This document shows positions 1 through 7,750 of a stretch of DNA of 64,000 nt, in pieces. The position numbers and the translations under genes were made by a program. The DNA lies in contig NZ_VYPZ01000012.1 in the NCBI RefSeq assembly GCF_008710155.1, positions 1 to 64,000 on the forward strand. The letters are read 5' to 3'. The stretch is from Sphingobium limneticum. Lineage in GTDB: Bacteria; Pseudomonadota; Alphaproteobacteria; Sphingomonadales; Sphingomonadaceae. The notes beneath the pieces are model-generated. The model was not told the origin of the DNA. It did not search any database and worked only from the letters and a program-made list of their open reading frames with translations. Within the stretch, counting starts at the first letter, position 1. Each line of letters starts with the position of its first letter.

Positions 1-200
1 GAGCGTCTCAGGTTTAAGCGATAATCCCATCATCACGTTGCCTGCCATGGCAGCATGATCAATCCGGCTTAGCCGGAGGTCGCTGTGGCTATCCCAGCGA
101 ACCTACACCACGCTGTGGGACACGATCCATCTGGAACGGCAAGGCCGCGAACACCCGTCTGTGGATCGTAGATGAGTGGATACCCCTTCGCCGCGCAACC

Positions 201-1469
201 TTGCTGACCGGAGAAGGCGGGTCAGGCAAATCTCTTGTGTCGCAGCAGCTCGCAACGTGCGTGGCGCTGGGCTTACCCTTCATGGGTATAGAAACGCGTC
301 GGATGAAGGCGCTGTACATCACTTGCGAGGATGACCTCGGCGAGCTGCATCGTCGCCAGGAAGGGATTTGCAGCGCCGTTTGCGCAAGCATGTCGGAGCT
401 GGACGGCAATCTATTCTTTTTGTCGCGATGCGGTGACCTCAATAATTCGCTGTTGCACTTCGCGAATGACGGAGTGGAGCAGTCGCAATTCTATCACGAC
501 ATCGCGAACTTCGTATGGACCAATCAAATTGGCTTTCTGGTGCTAGATAACATCGCGCATCTGTTCGAAGGCAATGAGAACATTCGTAATCACGTCGCCA
601 TTTTCTGCAACGCGATGGAGGCACTAGCGAAAGAGGCCGGTGCGACTGTTCTGTTCCTTGGGCATCCTGCCAAGGCCGCTGGATCGCAATTCAGTGGCTC
701 AACGGCCTGGGAAAATCAGGTGCGTTCCCGCCTCTACCTGTCCCGCCCTGATGGCGACGAAGGAGCATACGACGATGACGCGCGTGTCTTGACCAGAGCG
801 AAGTCGAACTATGCGAAGACCGGCGATGCCATCAAATTCAGGTGGAAGGATTGGGCCTTTGTCGAAGCGATAGACTCAGGCGCAAGCTGGTATGAGCAAG
901 TTGGCAACACCGGCAAGGCGACGGGCGAGAACAATCTCTTCCTCGCCTGCCTCGCCAAAGCCACCAAGGAGCGCCGCGCGCTAAGTCACAGCCCCCATGC
1001 GGGCAACTATGCTCCTAAGGTCATGGAAGGGATGCCCAGCGCCAAAGGGCTGAAAAAGGAAGCCCTGCGCATGGCAATGGAGCGACTGCTCCACCTGGGC
1101 GAGATCATGGCCGATCAGCCCCTTTGGGCGGGACAGGACCGCAAGTGGATGAAGGGGATCGCAGTGGCAAATCAGGACTGCGGGACGGTTGCGGGACGGT
1201 TCCCGAACCATCCCGCAAATCAGGGTCAAGTCATTGAAAACACTTGCGGGACGGTTGTGCGGGACGGTTTGCGGGACGGTTCAGACGATGTGCGGGACGG
1301 TTCCAGCCAAGTCTTTGATTTTGCTTGCGGGACGGTTGCGGGACGGTTGCGGGAAGGTTCCGGGGCTTCGGGTGTGCAGGGGAGCCCCCCTATAGGGGGG
1401 CTTCCCCTGCCCCCCAATCCCGAAGCGGATGACATCATCTGGGACAGTGCCGAGGAGGAGGACCAGTGA
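201..1469 (+). CDS. RepA-like AAA ATPase / replicative helicase-type protein of the mobile element (5' end uncertain)
   Basis: This resembles the RepA/AAA_25 ATPases that phages, plasmids and satellites use for replication. Walker A GEGGSGKS is at residues 4-11 and a Walker B-like strand GFLVLDN at about 111-117, counted from the TTG at 201. The TTG start is doubtful because family-typical residues (LWIVDEWIPL, then RRATLL) are encoded in the same open frame just upstream. That frame is open from 18 but has no ATG or GTG. A GTG at 85 with a good GGAGG Shine-Dalgarno (75-79) lies one frame off, so a single-base frameshift near 121-135 is possible. The C-terminal 100 residues are low-complexity because they are encoded by repeated CGGGACGGTT units. 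The stop overlaps the next start (ATGA). Role confidence is good; the start is uncertain. Confidence 0.75.
   Translation: MLTGEGGSGKSLVSQQLATCVALGLPFMGIETRRMKALYITCEDDLGELHRRQEGICSAVCASMSELDGNLFFLSRCGDLNNSLLHFANDGVEQSQFYHDIANFVWTNQIGFLVLDNIAHLFEGNENIRNHVAIFCNAMEALAKEAGATVLFLGHPAKAAGSQFSGSTAWENQVRSRLYLSRPDGDEGAYDDDARVLTRAKSNYAKTGDAIKFRWKDWAFVEAIDSGASWYEQVGNTGKATGENNLFLACLAKATKERRALSHSPHAGNYAPKVMEGMPSAKGLKKEALRMAMERLLHLGEIMADQPLWAGQDRKWMKGIAVANQDCGTVAGRFPNHPANQGQVIENTCGTVVRDGLRDGSDDVRDGSSQVFDFACGTVAGRLREGSGASGVQGSPPIGGLPLPPNPEADDIIWDSAEEEDQ
1181..1359 (+). repeat. Cluster of direct repeats CGGGACGGTT (candidate iterons)
   Basis: Eight exact copies of CGGGACGGTT start at 1181, 1192, 1247, 1260, 1272, 1293, 1328 and 1339, and a one-mismatch copy starts at 1350. 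Several are spaced 11 bp, and 1192 to 1247 is 55 bp. A near-copy in inverse orientation (GAACCATCCCGC) lies at about 1205-1216. The cluster sits inside the 3' part of the RepA-like ATPase gene. Short direct repeats in or beside a replication gene are typical of iteron origins. Origin function is inferred. Confidence 0.6.
1383..1402. repeat. Perfect 20-bp palindrome with a C6/G6 stem
   Basis: The sequence AGCCCCCCTATAGGGGGGCT is a perfect palindrome and lies just downstream of the direct-repeat cluster, still inside the ATPase reading frame. It could form a strong hairpin in RNA, but no T-run follows, so it is not a standard terminator. It may belong to the putative origin region. Confidence 0.6.
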
Positions 1470-1627
1470 TGGGCAACACCACTCCGGCACGGGTGCGGGC
1501 GCTGGCAAGGGAGGTGGGCAGGCTGCATCCCGACTGGCGCAACCCTGAACGCTACTTCGAGCGGCGGGACGAATTGAGGCGCGAGCTTCACCAACTGGCA
1601 AACGCGATGGAGCATCGTCATGGCTGA
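1469..1627 (+). CDS. Small conserved phage-type protein, 52 aa
   Basis: A 52-residue ORF begins with an ATG overlapping the stop codon of the ATPase gene (ATGA) and ends 8 bases inside the next gene. This tight coupling on both sides supports a real gene. The product is basic and helical, rich in R, E and L (for example GRLHPDWRNPERYFERR), without a recognisable catalytic motif. It sits where terminase-adjacent small proteins occur in HK97-type modules, but I cannot show that it is a small terminase subunit. Confidence 0.6.
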   Translation: MGNTTPARVRALAREVGRLHPDWRNPERYFERRDELRRELHQLANAMEHRHG

Positions 1628-2018
1628 TTGGCCCTACAACACCACAATGTGGAAGCGCCTGCGCGAGGCTCACCTGTCGCTGCACCCCATGTGTGAGGGA
1701 TGCGAGGCAATGGGGCGCATGGCGATGGCGAACACGGTGGACCATCGGGTGCCGATCAAGGCGGGAGGCGATCCGTTCCCGTCCCATGATGGACTGGCAA
1801 GCTACTGCCCCGGATGCCACAGCGCCAAGACGGCGCGTGGTATCGAAGCGGGAGCGGTGCGGACGAAGAAGCCACGGCGCGGATGCAATCCCGATGGATC
1901 GCCGCTGGACACAGCTCATCCGTGGCATGAAAAATCTCTCAGGGCTGAAGAGTCCAGACCGATCTCGCTCCTCTCTTTAGAGTTAGTTTCCAAACAGTTA
2001 GACGAGGATTTCGGCTGA
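1620..2018 (+). CDS. HNH endonuclease, 132 aa
   Basis: This is an HNH-family nuclease of the kind found immediately upstream of terL in HK97-like phages, where it assists DNA packaging with the terminase. Visible motifs are a first zinc pair (MCEGC), the DH of the HNH core (TVDHRVPI, about residues 39-46) and a second zinc/His-Asn-like segment (CPGCHSAK). The C-terminal 40 residues (rich in S, E and L) are not part of the domain. The start overlaps the upstream 52-aa gene and the stop overlaps the terL start. No separate small-terminase gene is visible between it and terL, which is unusual. Confidence 0.85.
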   Translation: MADWPYNTTMWKRLREAHLSLHPMCEGCEAMGRMAMANTVDHRVPIKAGGDPFPSHDGLASYCPGCHSAKTARGIEAGAVRTKKPRRGCNPDGSPLDTAHPWHEKSLRAEESRPISLLSLELVSKQLDEDFG

Positions 2019-3679
2019 TGGGACGGCGTGGACCCGGCGCATCGCGGATGAAGGCGGCCGCCGCGTCGGCGCCGGTGGACCAGTCGGGCAGCTATGGGCT
2101 GTTTGCCGAGTGGGAGCCGCCCAAGCCTGAACCGCACCCGTGGGAGGATCAAGGATATTCCCGCGCCGAGCGGGTGATTGCCTTTGTCGAGTCGCTGCCG
2201 ATCACCAAAGGCTTTGGCGCTGGCGAGCGCGTCCAGCTCCTGCCTTTCCAGATCGAATGGATCATGGCGATCTACGGCACGGATGCGGACGATCGCCGCC
2301 GCGTTCGCACGGGGCTGTTGAGCGTGGCGCGTGGGCAGGGCAAGACGGTGCTGGCCGCGATGCTGTGCCTGGCGCACCTGGTCGGTCCGGAGGCCGAGCC
2401 GCGCGGCGAGTGCTACAGCGCCGCCGCTACGCGCGACCAGTCGGCGCTGATCTTCGCTGAGATGGAAGCCATCATTCTGCAAACCCCGTGGATCGCCGCC
2501 CGCGTCAACGTGCAGCGGTTCCATAAGCAGATCGAGGACATGGAGACTGGATCGAAGTTTCGTGCGCTGGCGAGCGACGGATCGTCGGTCCATGGCCTAG
2601 CATCGTCCTTCGTCGTCTGCGATGAGCTGGCGCAGTGGAAGAAGCGCGAGTTGTTCGACGTGCTGCGCACCTCCATGGGCAAGCGCCGCGAGCCGCTGAT
2701 GCTGGTCATCGGCACGCAAAGCCCGCATCCTGAAAATCTCATGTCCGAGCTGGTCGACTATGCCGACCGAATCGCCAGCGGCGAAATTGACGATCCCAGC
2801 TTTCACGGTGTCGTGTATGCGGTGCCGGAGGACGCGGACCCCTACGATCCTGCCAACTGGCGGCTCGCCAATCCGGCCATGGGGATTTTCGTGTCCCAGG
2901 AGCAGCTTGCCGACGAAGCAGCGCGGGCGAAGCGGATGCCGACCTTCGAACCGGCGTTCCTCAACCTCCATTGCAATATGCGCGTGGACGCGGAGCCGAA
3001 GGCGATCAACCCGGCTGAATGGCAAGCCTGCGGCGGTGCCGTGGATCTCGATACCTTGCGCGGGCGGCCCTGTTTCGGCGGCCTCGACCTGTCCAGCGTT
3101 CGCGACCTGTCATCGCTGGTCCTGTATTTCCCAGAGGATGGCGGCGCGGTGCTGGCGTGGTTCTGGTGTCCCAAGGCAGGGCTGACGGCCAAAGAGGAAC
3201 TGGACCGGGTGCCGTATCGCACTTGGGCCAATCAGGGCCATATCGAGGCGACGCCGGGCAGCGCGATCGACAAGGGTTTTATTGCCCAGCGGATGGCCCA
3301 GGTCGCCAGCATGTTCGACGTGAAGGGCATCGCCTTCGATCGCTACGGTTTTCAGGATTTGAAGAATATTCTGGATCGCGAAGGCGTCGATTTGCCGTTG
3401 ACCGAATGGGGCCAAGGGTTCCTGTCGATGGGGCCAGCGGTCAATGCGTTCGAGGTGGCATTGTTGGCGGGCGAGCTGCGCCACGGGATGCACCCGGTGC
3501 TGCGATGGAATGCGGGCAATCTGATCTTTGACACTGATCCGGCAGGCAATCGCAAACCGAACAAGAGCCGCTCAATCGACCGTATCGACGGCATGGCGGC
3601 TCTCATTATGGCCTGCGGACTTGCTGCTAAGGACGGCGGGCCGGAAATCTATCGCGGAACCGGCCTCGCATGGATCTAG
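2018..3679 (+). CDS. Phage terminase large subunit (TerL), 553 aa
   Basis: This is the ATP-driven DNA-packaging motor and nuclease that fills the procapsid through the portal. The ATPase domain shows a Walker A-like ARGQGKT (104-110) and Walker B VVCDE (199-203). The nuclease domain begins near GGLDLSS (354-360), whose Asp is the expected first metal ligand. The length is normal for the Terminase_1 family. The ATG overlaps the HNH stop, so the two are probably translated together. The 3' end overlaps by 4 bases a convergent small ORF on the other strand. Confidence 0.93.
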   Translation: MGRRGPGASRMKAAAASAPVDQSGSYGLFAEWEPPKPEPHPWEDQGYSRAERVIAFVESLPITKGFGAGERVQLLPFQIEWIMAIYGTDADDRRRVRTGLLSVARGQGKTVLAAMLCLAHLVGPEAEPRGECYSAAATRDQSALIFAEMEAIILQTPWIAARVNVQRFHKQIEDMETGSKFRALASDGSSVHGLASSFVVCDELAQWKKRELFDVLRTSMGKRREPLMLVIGTQSPHPENLMSELVDYADRIASGEIDDPSFHGVVYAVPEDADPYDPANWRLANPAMGIFVSQEQLADEAARAKRMPTFEPAFLNLHCNMRVDAEPKAINPAEWQACGGAVDLDTLRGRPCFGGLDLSSVRDLSSLVLYFPEDGGAVLAWFWCPKAGLTAKEELDRVPYRTWANQGHIEATPGSAIDKGFIAQRMAQVASMFDVKGIAFDRYGFQDLKNILDREGVDLPLTEWGQGFLSMGPAVNAFEVALLAGELRHGMHPVLRWNAGNLIFDTDPAGNRKPNKSRSIDRIDGMAALIMACGLAAKDGGPEIYRGTGLAWI

Positions 3680-3918
3680 GAGGTGGGGATGGCGCCAGGC
3701 ATAAAGATCGTGCCATCAAGGTCTCGTATCTTCGAAATGTCATATTCGCGAGCGCTGTCAAAAAGGACGTTGCATAGGTTTAATATTTCTTCGTGACCGT
3801 GTTCGTCTTTAATTCGTACCAAAGGGCCATCGGTATAAACTACAGTGCCCCGCTTTGAAGTGTAGCCATCGGGCCATGTATAATTGAAATCATATTCTTT
3901 CCCGACTTCAACGATCAT
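3676..3918 (-). CDS. Hypothetical accessory protein, 80 aa
   Basis: A short ORF on the strand opposite the packaging genes, preceded by a clear AGGAG Shine-Dalgarno sequence before its ATG. Its DNA is visibly more AT-rich than the flanking head genes. The product (starting MIVEVGKEYDFNYTWPDG) has a beta-rich look, with GTVVYTDGPLVRIKDEHG in the middle; the fold is unknown. Position, strand and base composition suggest an accessory (moron-type) gene inserted between terL and the capsid gene. Confidence 0.6.
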   Translation of the reverse strand: MIVEVGKEYDFNYTWPDGYTSKRGTVVYTDGPLVRIKDEHGHEEILNLCNVLFDSAREYDISKIRDLDGTIFMPGAIPTS

Positions 3919-3956
3919 CGTGCGCTCCTATTAGGTATATCCAAAACAGATCAACA

Positions 3957-4145
3957 TTACGGTTTGTAAGCTGACTTTGGCAGTTGAATTTGGGAGAGCC
4001 CGACATGGCCGCGAACTTCATTCAGTGCGGCTTCAAGGGTGGAAATTTGTTTGCGCAGCACCTCAAGCTCGTATGGTTCGAGTTTGGACTCCGCCGCTTT
4101 GCGTTCGCGATAGCGCGCTTGGCGCTCAGAAGGTGTCATAGCCAT
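3957..4145 (-). CDS. Small basic coiled-coil-like accessory protein, 62 aa
   Basis: The product begins MAMTPSERQARYRERKAA and continues as an amphipathic helix (LRKQISTLEAALNEVRG). A highly basic N-terminus followed by a potential coiled coil suggests a small DNA- or protein-binding factor. I chose the ATG at 4145, because an upstream ATG at 4169 would place the start inside the perfect inverted repeat at 4150-4193. No strong ribosome-binding site is visible. It diverges from the gene at 4263, with the operator-like palindrome between them. Confidence 0.5.
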   Translation of the reverse strand: MAMTPSERQARYRERKAAESKLEPYELEVLRKQISTLEAALNEVRGHVGLSQIQLPKSAYKP

Positions 4146-4149
4146 ATTT

Positions 4150-4193
4150 CGTGAGTAACGGTTTGACATACAAAAAGCAAGCCGTTACTCACG
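4150..4193 (+). promoter_or_regulatory. Promoter framed by a perfect 12-bp inverted repeat (operator-like)
   Basis: The arms CGTGAGTAACGG (4150-4161) and CCGTTACTCACG (4182-4193) are exact inverted copies. Between and over them lies TTGACA (4163-4168) followed after 17 bp by TACTCA (4186-4191), a plausible sigma-70 promoter reading toward the gene at 4263. The right arm covers the -10 element, and the left arm abuts the -35. The layout is that of a repressor-controlled promoter between two divergent genes. Confidence 0.65.
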
Positions 4194-4262
4194 GAAGCGA
4201 GCCGACGCGAGGGGCCTAATCCTCGCGCCAGCTCTAACCGAAACCGTCGCTTGGAGACGATC

Positions 4263-4757
4263 ATGGCTAACACCCCTCTACGGGCGGACTCCGCCCGTGC
4301 CAATCCCATTGCGCGCCGCGATATGCTGGCGGCCGCCTTGCTGGGCGGCGCTTCGCTTGCTGCGTCCAGCGTCGCCGTTGCTGCCGAGCCCGAACAGATC
4401 AACGCCCCGGAATGGGAAGATCCCGCTACTGCATCCCGGCGCATCGACGTCGATTTCTGGCGAGCATATGACCGGCAAAAGCGTATCTATTCCCGATGGA
4501 TGCAGTCCTATGCTGCGCTGGAAGGCTCGCTAAACGGCGATAAAATAATCGACCGTTGGTGCAATCTTCACCATGAAGCTGAATGCAAGATGCTTCGCGC
4601 GCCGACAAAAACACTCCCCGCTCTTCACGCTAAGTTACACTCCGCCACGTCATCGGAGTTCGATTTTAACGCTAGTCCTTCCGATGACGGGTTCTCCCTT
4701 GCCGACATTGTGCTTTGGGACATCGAACGGATGATGAAAGCGGAGTATCGCGCATGA
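4263..4757 (+). CDS. Exported accessory protein with Tat-like signal, 164 aa
   Basis: The N-terminus carries a twin-arginine-type signal: ARRDML at about residues 17-22, then a hydrophobic Ala/Leu stretch ending AVAAEP near residue 43. The mature part is acidic to neutral, with several Trp and Cys residues (DRWCNLHHEAECKML), and shows no family I recognise. The ATG at 4263 has GGAGA upstream and follows the palindrome-framed promoter. It overlaps the next gene by 4 bases. An exported protein in the head-gene region is most easily explained as accessory cargo affecting the host envelope. That role is inference. Confidence 0.65.
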   Translation: MANTPLRADSARANPIARRDMLAAALLGGASLAASSVAVAAEPEQINAPEWEDPATASRRIDVDFWRAYDRQKRIYSRWMQSYAALEGSLNGDKIIDRWCNLHHEAECKMLRAPTKTLPALHAKLHSATSSEFDFNASPSDDGFSLADIVLWDIERMMKAEYRA

Positions 4758-5038
4758 GCTTCAATTTCGTGCTGCCGCCGGTGCCGCGCTATCTGCGCCC
4801 GGAAGATCGCTTCGCGGTTGAATGCCAGATCGAAGCTCTAATAGCTCTGCTCGATCAAGAGGACGGTGATCCCGATCGTGAGGAAGATGATCCTCCGGGG
4901 GGCAACGTCGACGACGAACGGCAGTATTGCGGACATTATCTTTTGCTGCCGATCTACGGCGTCGACCAGACGGCAGGGCCGCTAAACGAGGTTGAGGCAT
5001 ACCGAGCGCATCGGCGCGCAATGGGATGTACGGATTGA
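4754..5038 (+). CDS. Hypothetical acidic protein, 94 aa
   Basis: The start overlaps the stop of the upstream exported-protein gene (ATGA), so the two are probably translated together. The product has an acidic central stretch (DQEDGDPDREEDDP) and ends YRAHRRAMGCTD. No known domain, membrane segment or signal is visible. A longer reading from 4715 is possible but would overlap the upstream gene heavily. Confidence 0.55.
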   Translation: MSFNFVLPPVPRYLRPEDRFAVECQIEALIALLDQEDGDPDREEDDPPGGNVDDERQYCGHYLLLPIYGVDQTAGPLNEVEAYRAHRRAMGCTD

Positions 5039-5043
5039 TTGTT

Positions 5044-5102
5044 TATCGGTGAGATACGCCAATGTTCTTGACAGGGAATTTCATTGGCGTATTTTGCCGA
5101 TA
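5044..5102 (+). promoter_or_regulatory. Second promoter framed by a long imperfect inverted repeat
   Basis: Arms 5044-5064 and 5082-5102 are 21-bp inverted copies with four mismatches; the inner ten bases TACGCCAATG are exact. TTGACA (5068-5073) lies in the loop, and TATTTT (5090-5095) lies in the right arm with 16-bp spacing. Transcription would begin just before the gene at 5115. The architecture is the same as at 4150-4193, and the arms share a TGAG(A)TA-CG-like core with it, which suggests one common regulator. Confidence 0.6.
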
Positions 5103-5114
5103 AAGGGATACCAC

Positions 5115-5798
5115 ATGGCACTGCTCAGCGAACTCGTCTCCATCTGCGAAACTCACCGGCTCGACACCGGTGCGACACTCAACGTGTTCGCGCGTCGGCT
5201 GCGCGAGGCTGGGCGGGTTTCGAAGGCGGGGCGGGGGCGCGGCGCTGCACACATGACCTATCTGGACGCGGCCCGTTTCCTGATCGCTTGCGCTGCTACC
5301 GATCATCCAGAGCGCACCGCTGATGCCGAATATGCGTTCAGTAATATTACCCTTTCCGACGATAACCAGTGGTGCGAGGCATTTCACATCACGGCTGAAA
5401 ACGCGCCCACGCTCGATCTTGCACTCGCGAAGCTGCTGGAGGGCATCGCGACGGGGGAAATCGATGCGATTCAGCAGGGGAAGAATGAGGAGCGCCGCCC
5501 CGGAAGCGCCTTACGTATCCCGCCCTTTTTCGGCCTTATCCTGCGGCGTAGCCATGTGTCGGCAAGCCTTCGTATCATGGAAGGCTATTATCATTTTCAG
5601 CATCCGACCCTCGCTGCGATCGTCGCCGCTCCCGACTATCTGGCGCAGAAGCCGCTGATGGAAGAGCTGGAAAGGGACACCTATCGGTTTCGCACCGGCA
5701 AGAATCTTGTTGCGGAACTGGAGGAGAAACTCCTCCGCGCGGTCGCACATCTGATTGCTGGCAAAGGAGCGGGTTCAATTATCGGGCCCGAAAACTGA
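5115..5798 (+). CDS. Hypothetical element-encoded protein, 227 aa
   Basis: The N-terminal 60 residues (FARRLREAGRVSKAGRGRG, then AAHMTYLDAARFLIA) resemble a domain seen in many alphaproteobacterial phage proteins of unknown function, possibly helix-turn-helix-like. The rest has no recognisable motif. I chose the ATG at 5115, just after the palindrome-framed promoter and with an AAGGG-type Shine-Dalgarno. An upstream in-frame extension to 4992 would run through the promoter. A regulatory role is possible but not shown. About 200 bp without a clear gene separates it from the capsid gene. Confidence 0.6.
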   Translation: MALLSELVSICETHRLDTGATLNVFARRLREAGRVSKAGRGRGAAHMTYLDAARFLIACAATDHPERTADAEYAFSNITLSDDNQWCEAFHITAENAPTLDLALAKLLEGIATGEIDAIQQGKNEERRPGSALRIPPFFGLILRRSHVSASLRIMEGYYHFQHPTLAAIVAAPDYLAQKPLMEELERDTYRFRTGKNLVAELEEKLLRAVAHLIAGKGAGSIIGPEN

Positions 5799-5996
5799 TG
5801 TTCGCAAGGCTCCCTTCCTTTGCGGCCGCTGCGGCGCGGCCAATAGCGAAAAGCCCAATGCCCGGGGAGCGGCGCGCCTGCGTGCTGGATGCAAGGGTTC
5901 AATTGGGCACCGCCGCAACGCTTTCCCATCGTCGCGAGACAGAAGGCAATCACAGCGCGGGGGGCTTCGGCCCTCCGCCAGCTTGAAGGATATAAA

Positions 5997-7214
5997 ATGA
6001 AACTGAGTGAACTCCTCGAAAAGCGGGCGGCGGCGTTCGCTCGCATGAAAGCCGCGCAGGGCGAAGGCGGAGAAGCCTTCGACAATGCCGAAACGGAAGT
6101 CCGTGACCTTGACGGGCAGATCAAGCGCGTCCGGTCGATTGACGACATGGAGCGCCGCGAGGCAGGCACCCCGCTGCATGGCGATCGCCAGCTCGACACC
6201 GAGATCCGTTCGCGTTTCAGTCTTGCCCGCGCCGTCGCCGGTGCCGCTGGGCTGGCCGTCGATTGGGGTTTCGAGCGCGAAGTGCAGCAGGAGTTGCAGC
6301 AGCGTTCGGGCCGCCAGGCGAAGGGCGTATTGATCCCGACCGAAATTTTCGAGCGGCGGGTGCTGACATCGACCGGCGACGGCGCGGCGATCGTGCCAAC
6401 CGACCATCGTCCCGAACTTTACATTTCCGCCCTGACCGCTGCCAGTGTCGTGCGCGGCCTTGGCGCGACCGTGCTGACTGGTCTTACTGGCAATCTCGAC
6501 ATTCCGCGTGAAGCTGCGTCGCCCGCCATTGGCTGGGTCGCGGAAAATTCACCGCTGCCGAAGGGCGATCCAGATTTCGATAGCGTTACGCTGTCGCCCA
6601 AGCACGCTGGGGCGATTTCCGAATGGTCGCGCAACATGGTTATGCAGTCGTCGCCCCAGGTCGAGCAGCTGTTGCGCAACATGCTGGCGCGCGACCTTGC
6701 GCTGGCGATCGACCGGGCGGCGATCAAAGGCGGCGGTGCGAATGAGCCTGATGGCATCCTCTCGACCGATGGCATCCAGACAGTGGCCTATGACGGCACA
6801 GTGTTCGCCCTAACGAACGCAACGGCGGAAATGGTCGCGGCGGCAGACATCGCTAATGTAGATGCGCGCCGATCGTTCCTTGCCACCAACGGCGTGAAAA
6901 AAATGGCTTTGAAAATGAGGGATGGGAACGGTCTGCCGATCCCCGCTTCGGCCCTTTTTCACAATGAGCCGGTGACGTTCAACAACCAGGTGCCGAGTAA
7001 CCTTGGCACCGGAACTGATGAGCACGGTCTGATCTATGGCGACTGGTCCGAATTGCTGATCGGCATCTGGTCCGAGTTGGACATTCTGGTAAACCCCTAT
7101 GAGGCCAGCGCCTATGCCAAGGGGAATATCAGCATCCGCGCCATGGCAACGGTCGATTGCGCCGTGCGCCACCCTGCCGCCTTCGTGTCGGCTACCGGCG
7201 TTGAGGTGGCATAA
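5997..7214 (+). CDS. HK97-family major capsid protein, 405 aa
   Basis: This forms the icosahedral head shell. The first 60 residues are a predicted coiled-coil delta/scaffold domain (LSELLEKRAAAFARMKAAQ, then AETEVRDLDGQIKRV), removed by the prohead protease in this family. The remainder is HK97-like, with the typical stretch around AIGWVAENSPLPKGDPDFDSVTLSPKHAGA and the C-terminal NISIRAMATVDCAVRHPAAF. The ATG at 5997 has GAAGGA upstream. The stop overlaps the protease start. The gene lies before the protease and portal genes, the reverse of the usual portal-protease-capsid order. Confidence 0.92.
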   Translation: MKLSELLEKRAAAFARMKAAQGEGGEAFDNAETEVRDLDGQIKRVRSIDDMERREAGTPLHGDRQLDTEIRSRFSLARAVAGAAGLAVDWGFEREVQQELQQRSGRQAKGVLIPTEIFERRVLTSTGDGAAIVPTDHRPELYISALTAASVVRGLGATVLTGLTGNLDIPREAASPAIGWVAENSPLPKGDPDFDSVTLSPKHAGAISEWSRNMVMQSSPQVEQLLRNMLARDLALAIDRAAIKGGGANEPDGILSTDGIQTVAYDGTVFALTNATAEMVAAADIANVDARRSFLATNGVKKMALKMRDGNGLPIPASALFHNEPVTFNNQVPSNLGTGTDEHGLIYGDWSELLIGIWSELDILVNPYEASAYAKGNISIRAMATVDCAVRHPAAFVSATGVEVA

Positions 7215-7750
7215 TGACAGCGGCGGCAAGCATCGAGCGGCGGGCGTTCACCGAACTTCGCACAAGCGGGCGTCGGCTCGAAGGCTATGCCGCCACATTC
7301 GGCAGCGAAGCGCGCATCGGTTCGATCGTCGAGACGATCGAGCGGGGCGCGTTTCGCGCATCCTTGGGCGAAGATATTCTTGCCCTCATGGATCATGACC
7401 CGGCCCGTGTGCTGGGTCGCACCCGTTCCGGCACCCTGCGGCTGAGTGAGGACACACGCGGCCTGTCCTTCTCGCTCGACCTGCCCGATACGCAGCCGGG
7501 GCGCGATGTGATGGAGTTGGCGCAGCGCAACGACCTTGGCGGCATGTCATTCGGCTTCATCGTCCCCAAGGGCGGTGATAGCTGGAAGGGTGAGCGCCGA
7601 TCGCTGCGCACGGTGATGCTGCGGGAAATATCGGTCGTGTCGTCTTTCCCGGCCTATCCCGACACCAGCCTTGCCCTGCGGTCCCGCCCGTTCCCCGCGG
7701 CCGACGATGCGCGTCGTCGCAGGCTCATCGTTGCGGAGTTGGGCATATGA
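7214..7750 (+). CDS. HK97-family prohead protease, 178 aa
   Basis: This serine protease matures the prohead by cutting the capsid delta domain. The expected catalytic residues are present: His61 in LMDHDPARVLG and Ser112 in GGMSFGF. Length and the N-terminal beta-strands (LEGYAATFG) fit the family. The ATG overlaps the capsid stop (TAATG), and the end overlaps the portal start by 4 bases, so capsid, protease and portal look translationally coupled. Confidence 0.92.
   Translation: MTAAASIERRAFTELRTSGRRLEGYAATFGSEARIGSIVETIERGAFRASLGEDILALMDHDPARVLGRTRSGTLRLSEDTRGLSFSLDLPDTQPGRDVMELAQRNDLGGMSFGFIVPKGGDSWKGERRSLRTVMLREISVVSSFPAYPDTSLALRSRPFPAADDARRRRLIVAELGI

Noticed and set aside
1..200. Left attachment-site copy of the tRNA-Arg 3' end
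   Set aside because: No copy of the tRNA 3' sequence is visible at the left edge or elsewhere in the first 10 kb; the left att site must lie outside the window.
5755..6000. 81-aa frame with CGRC, possibly a Com-like zinc-finger protein before the capsid gene
   Set aside because: It overlaps the end of the upstream gene, lacks the second CxxC pair of Com proteins, and no ribosome-binding site decides a start.
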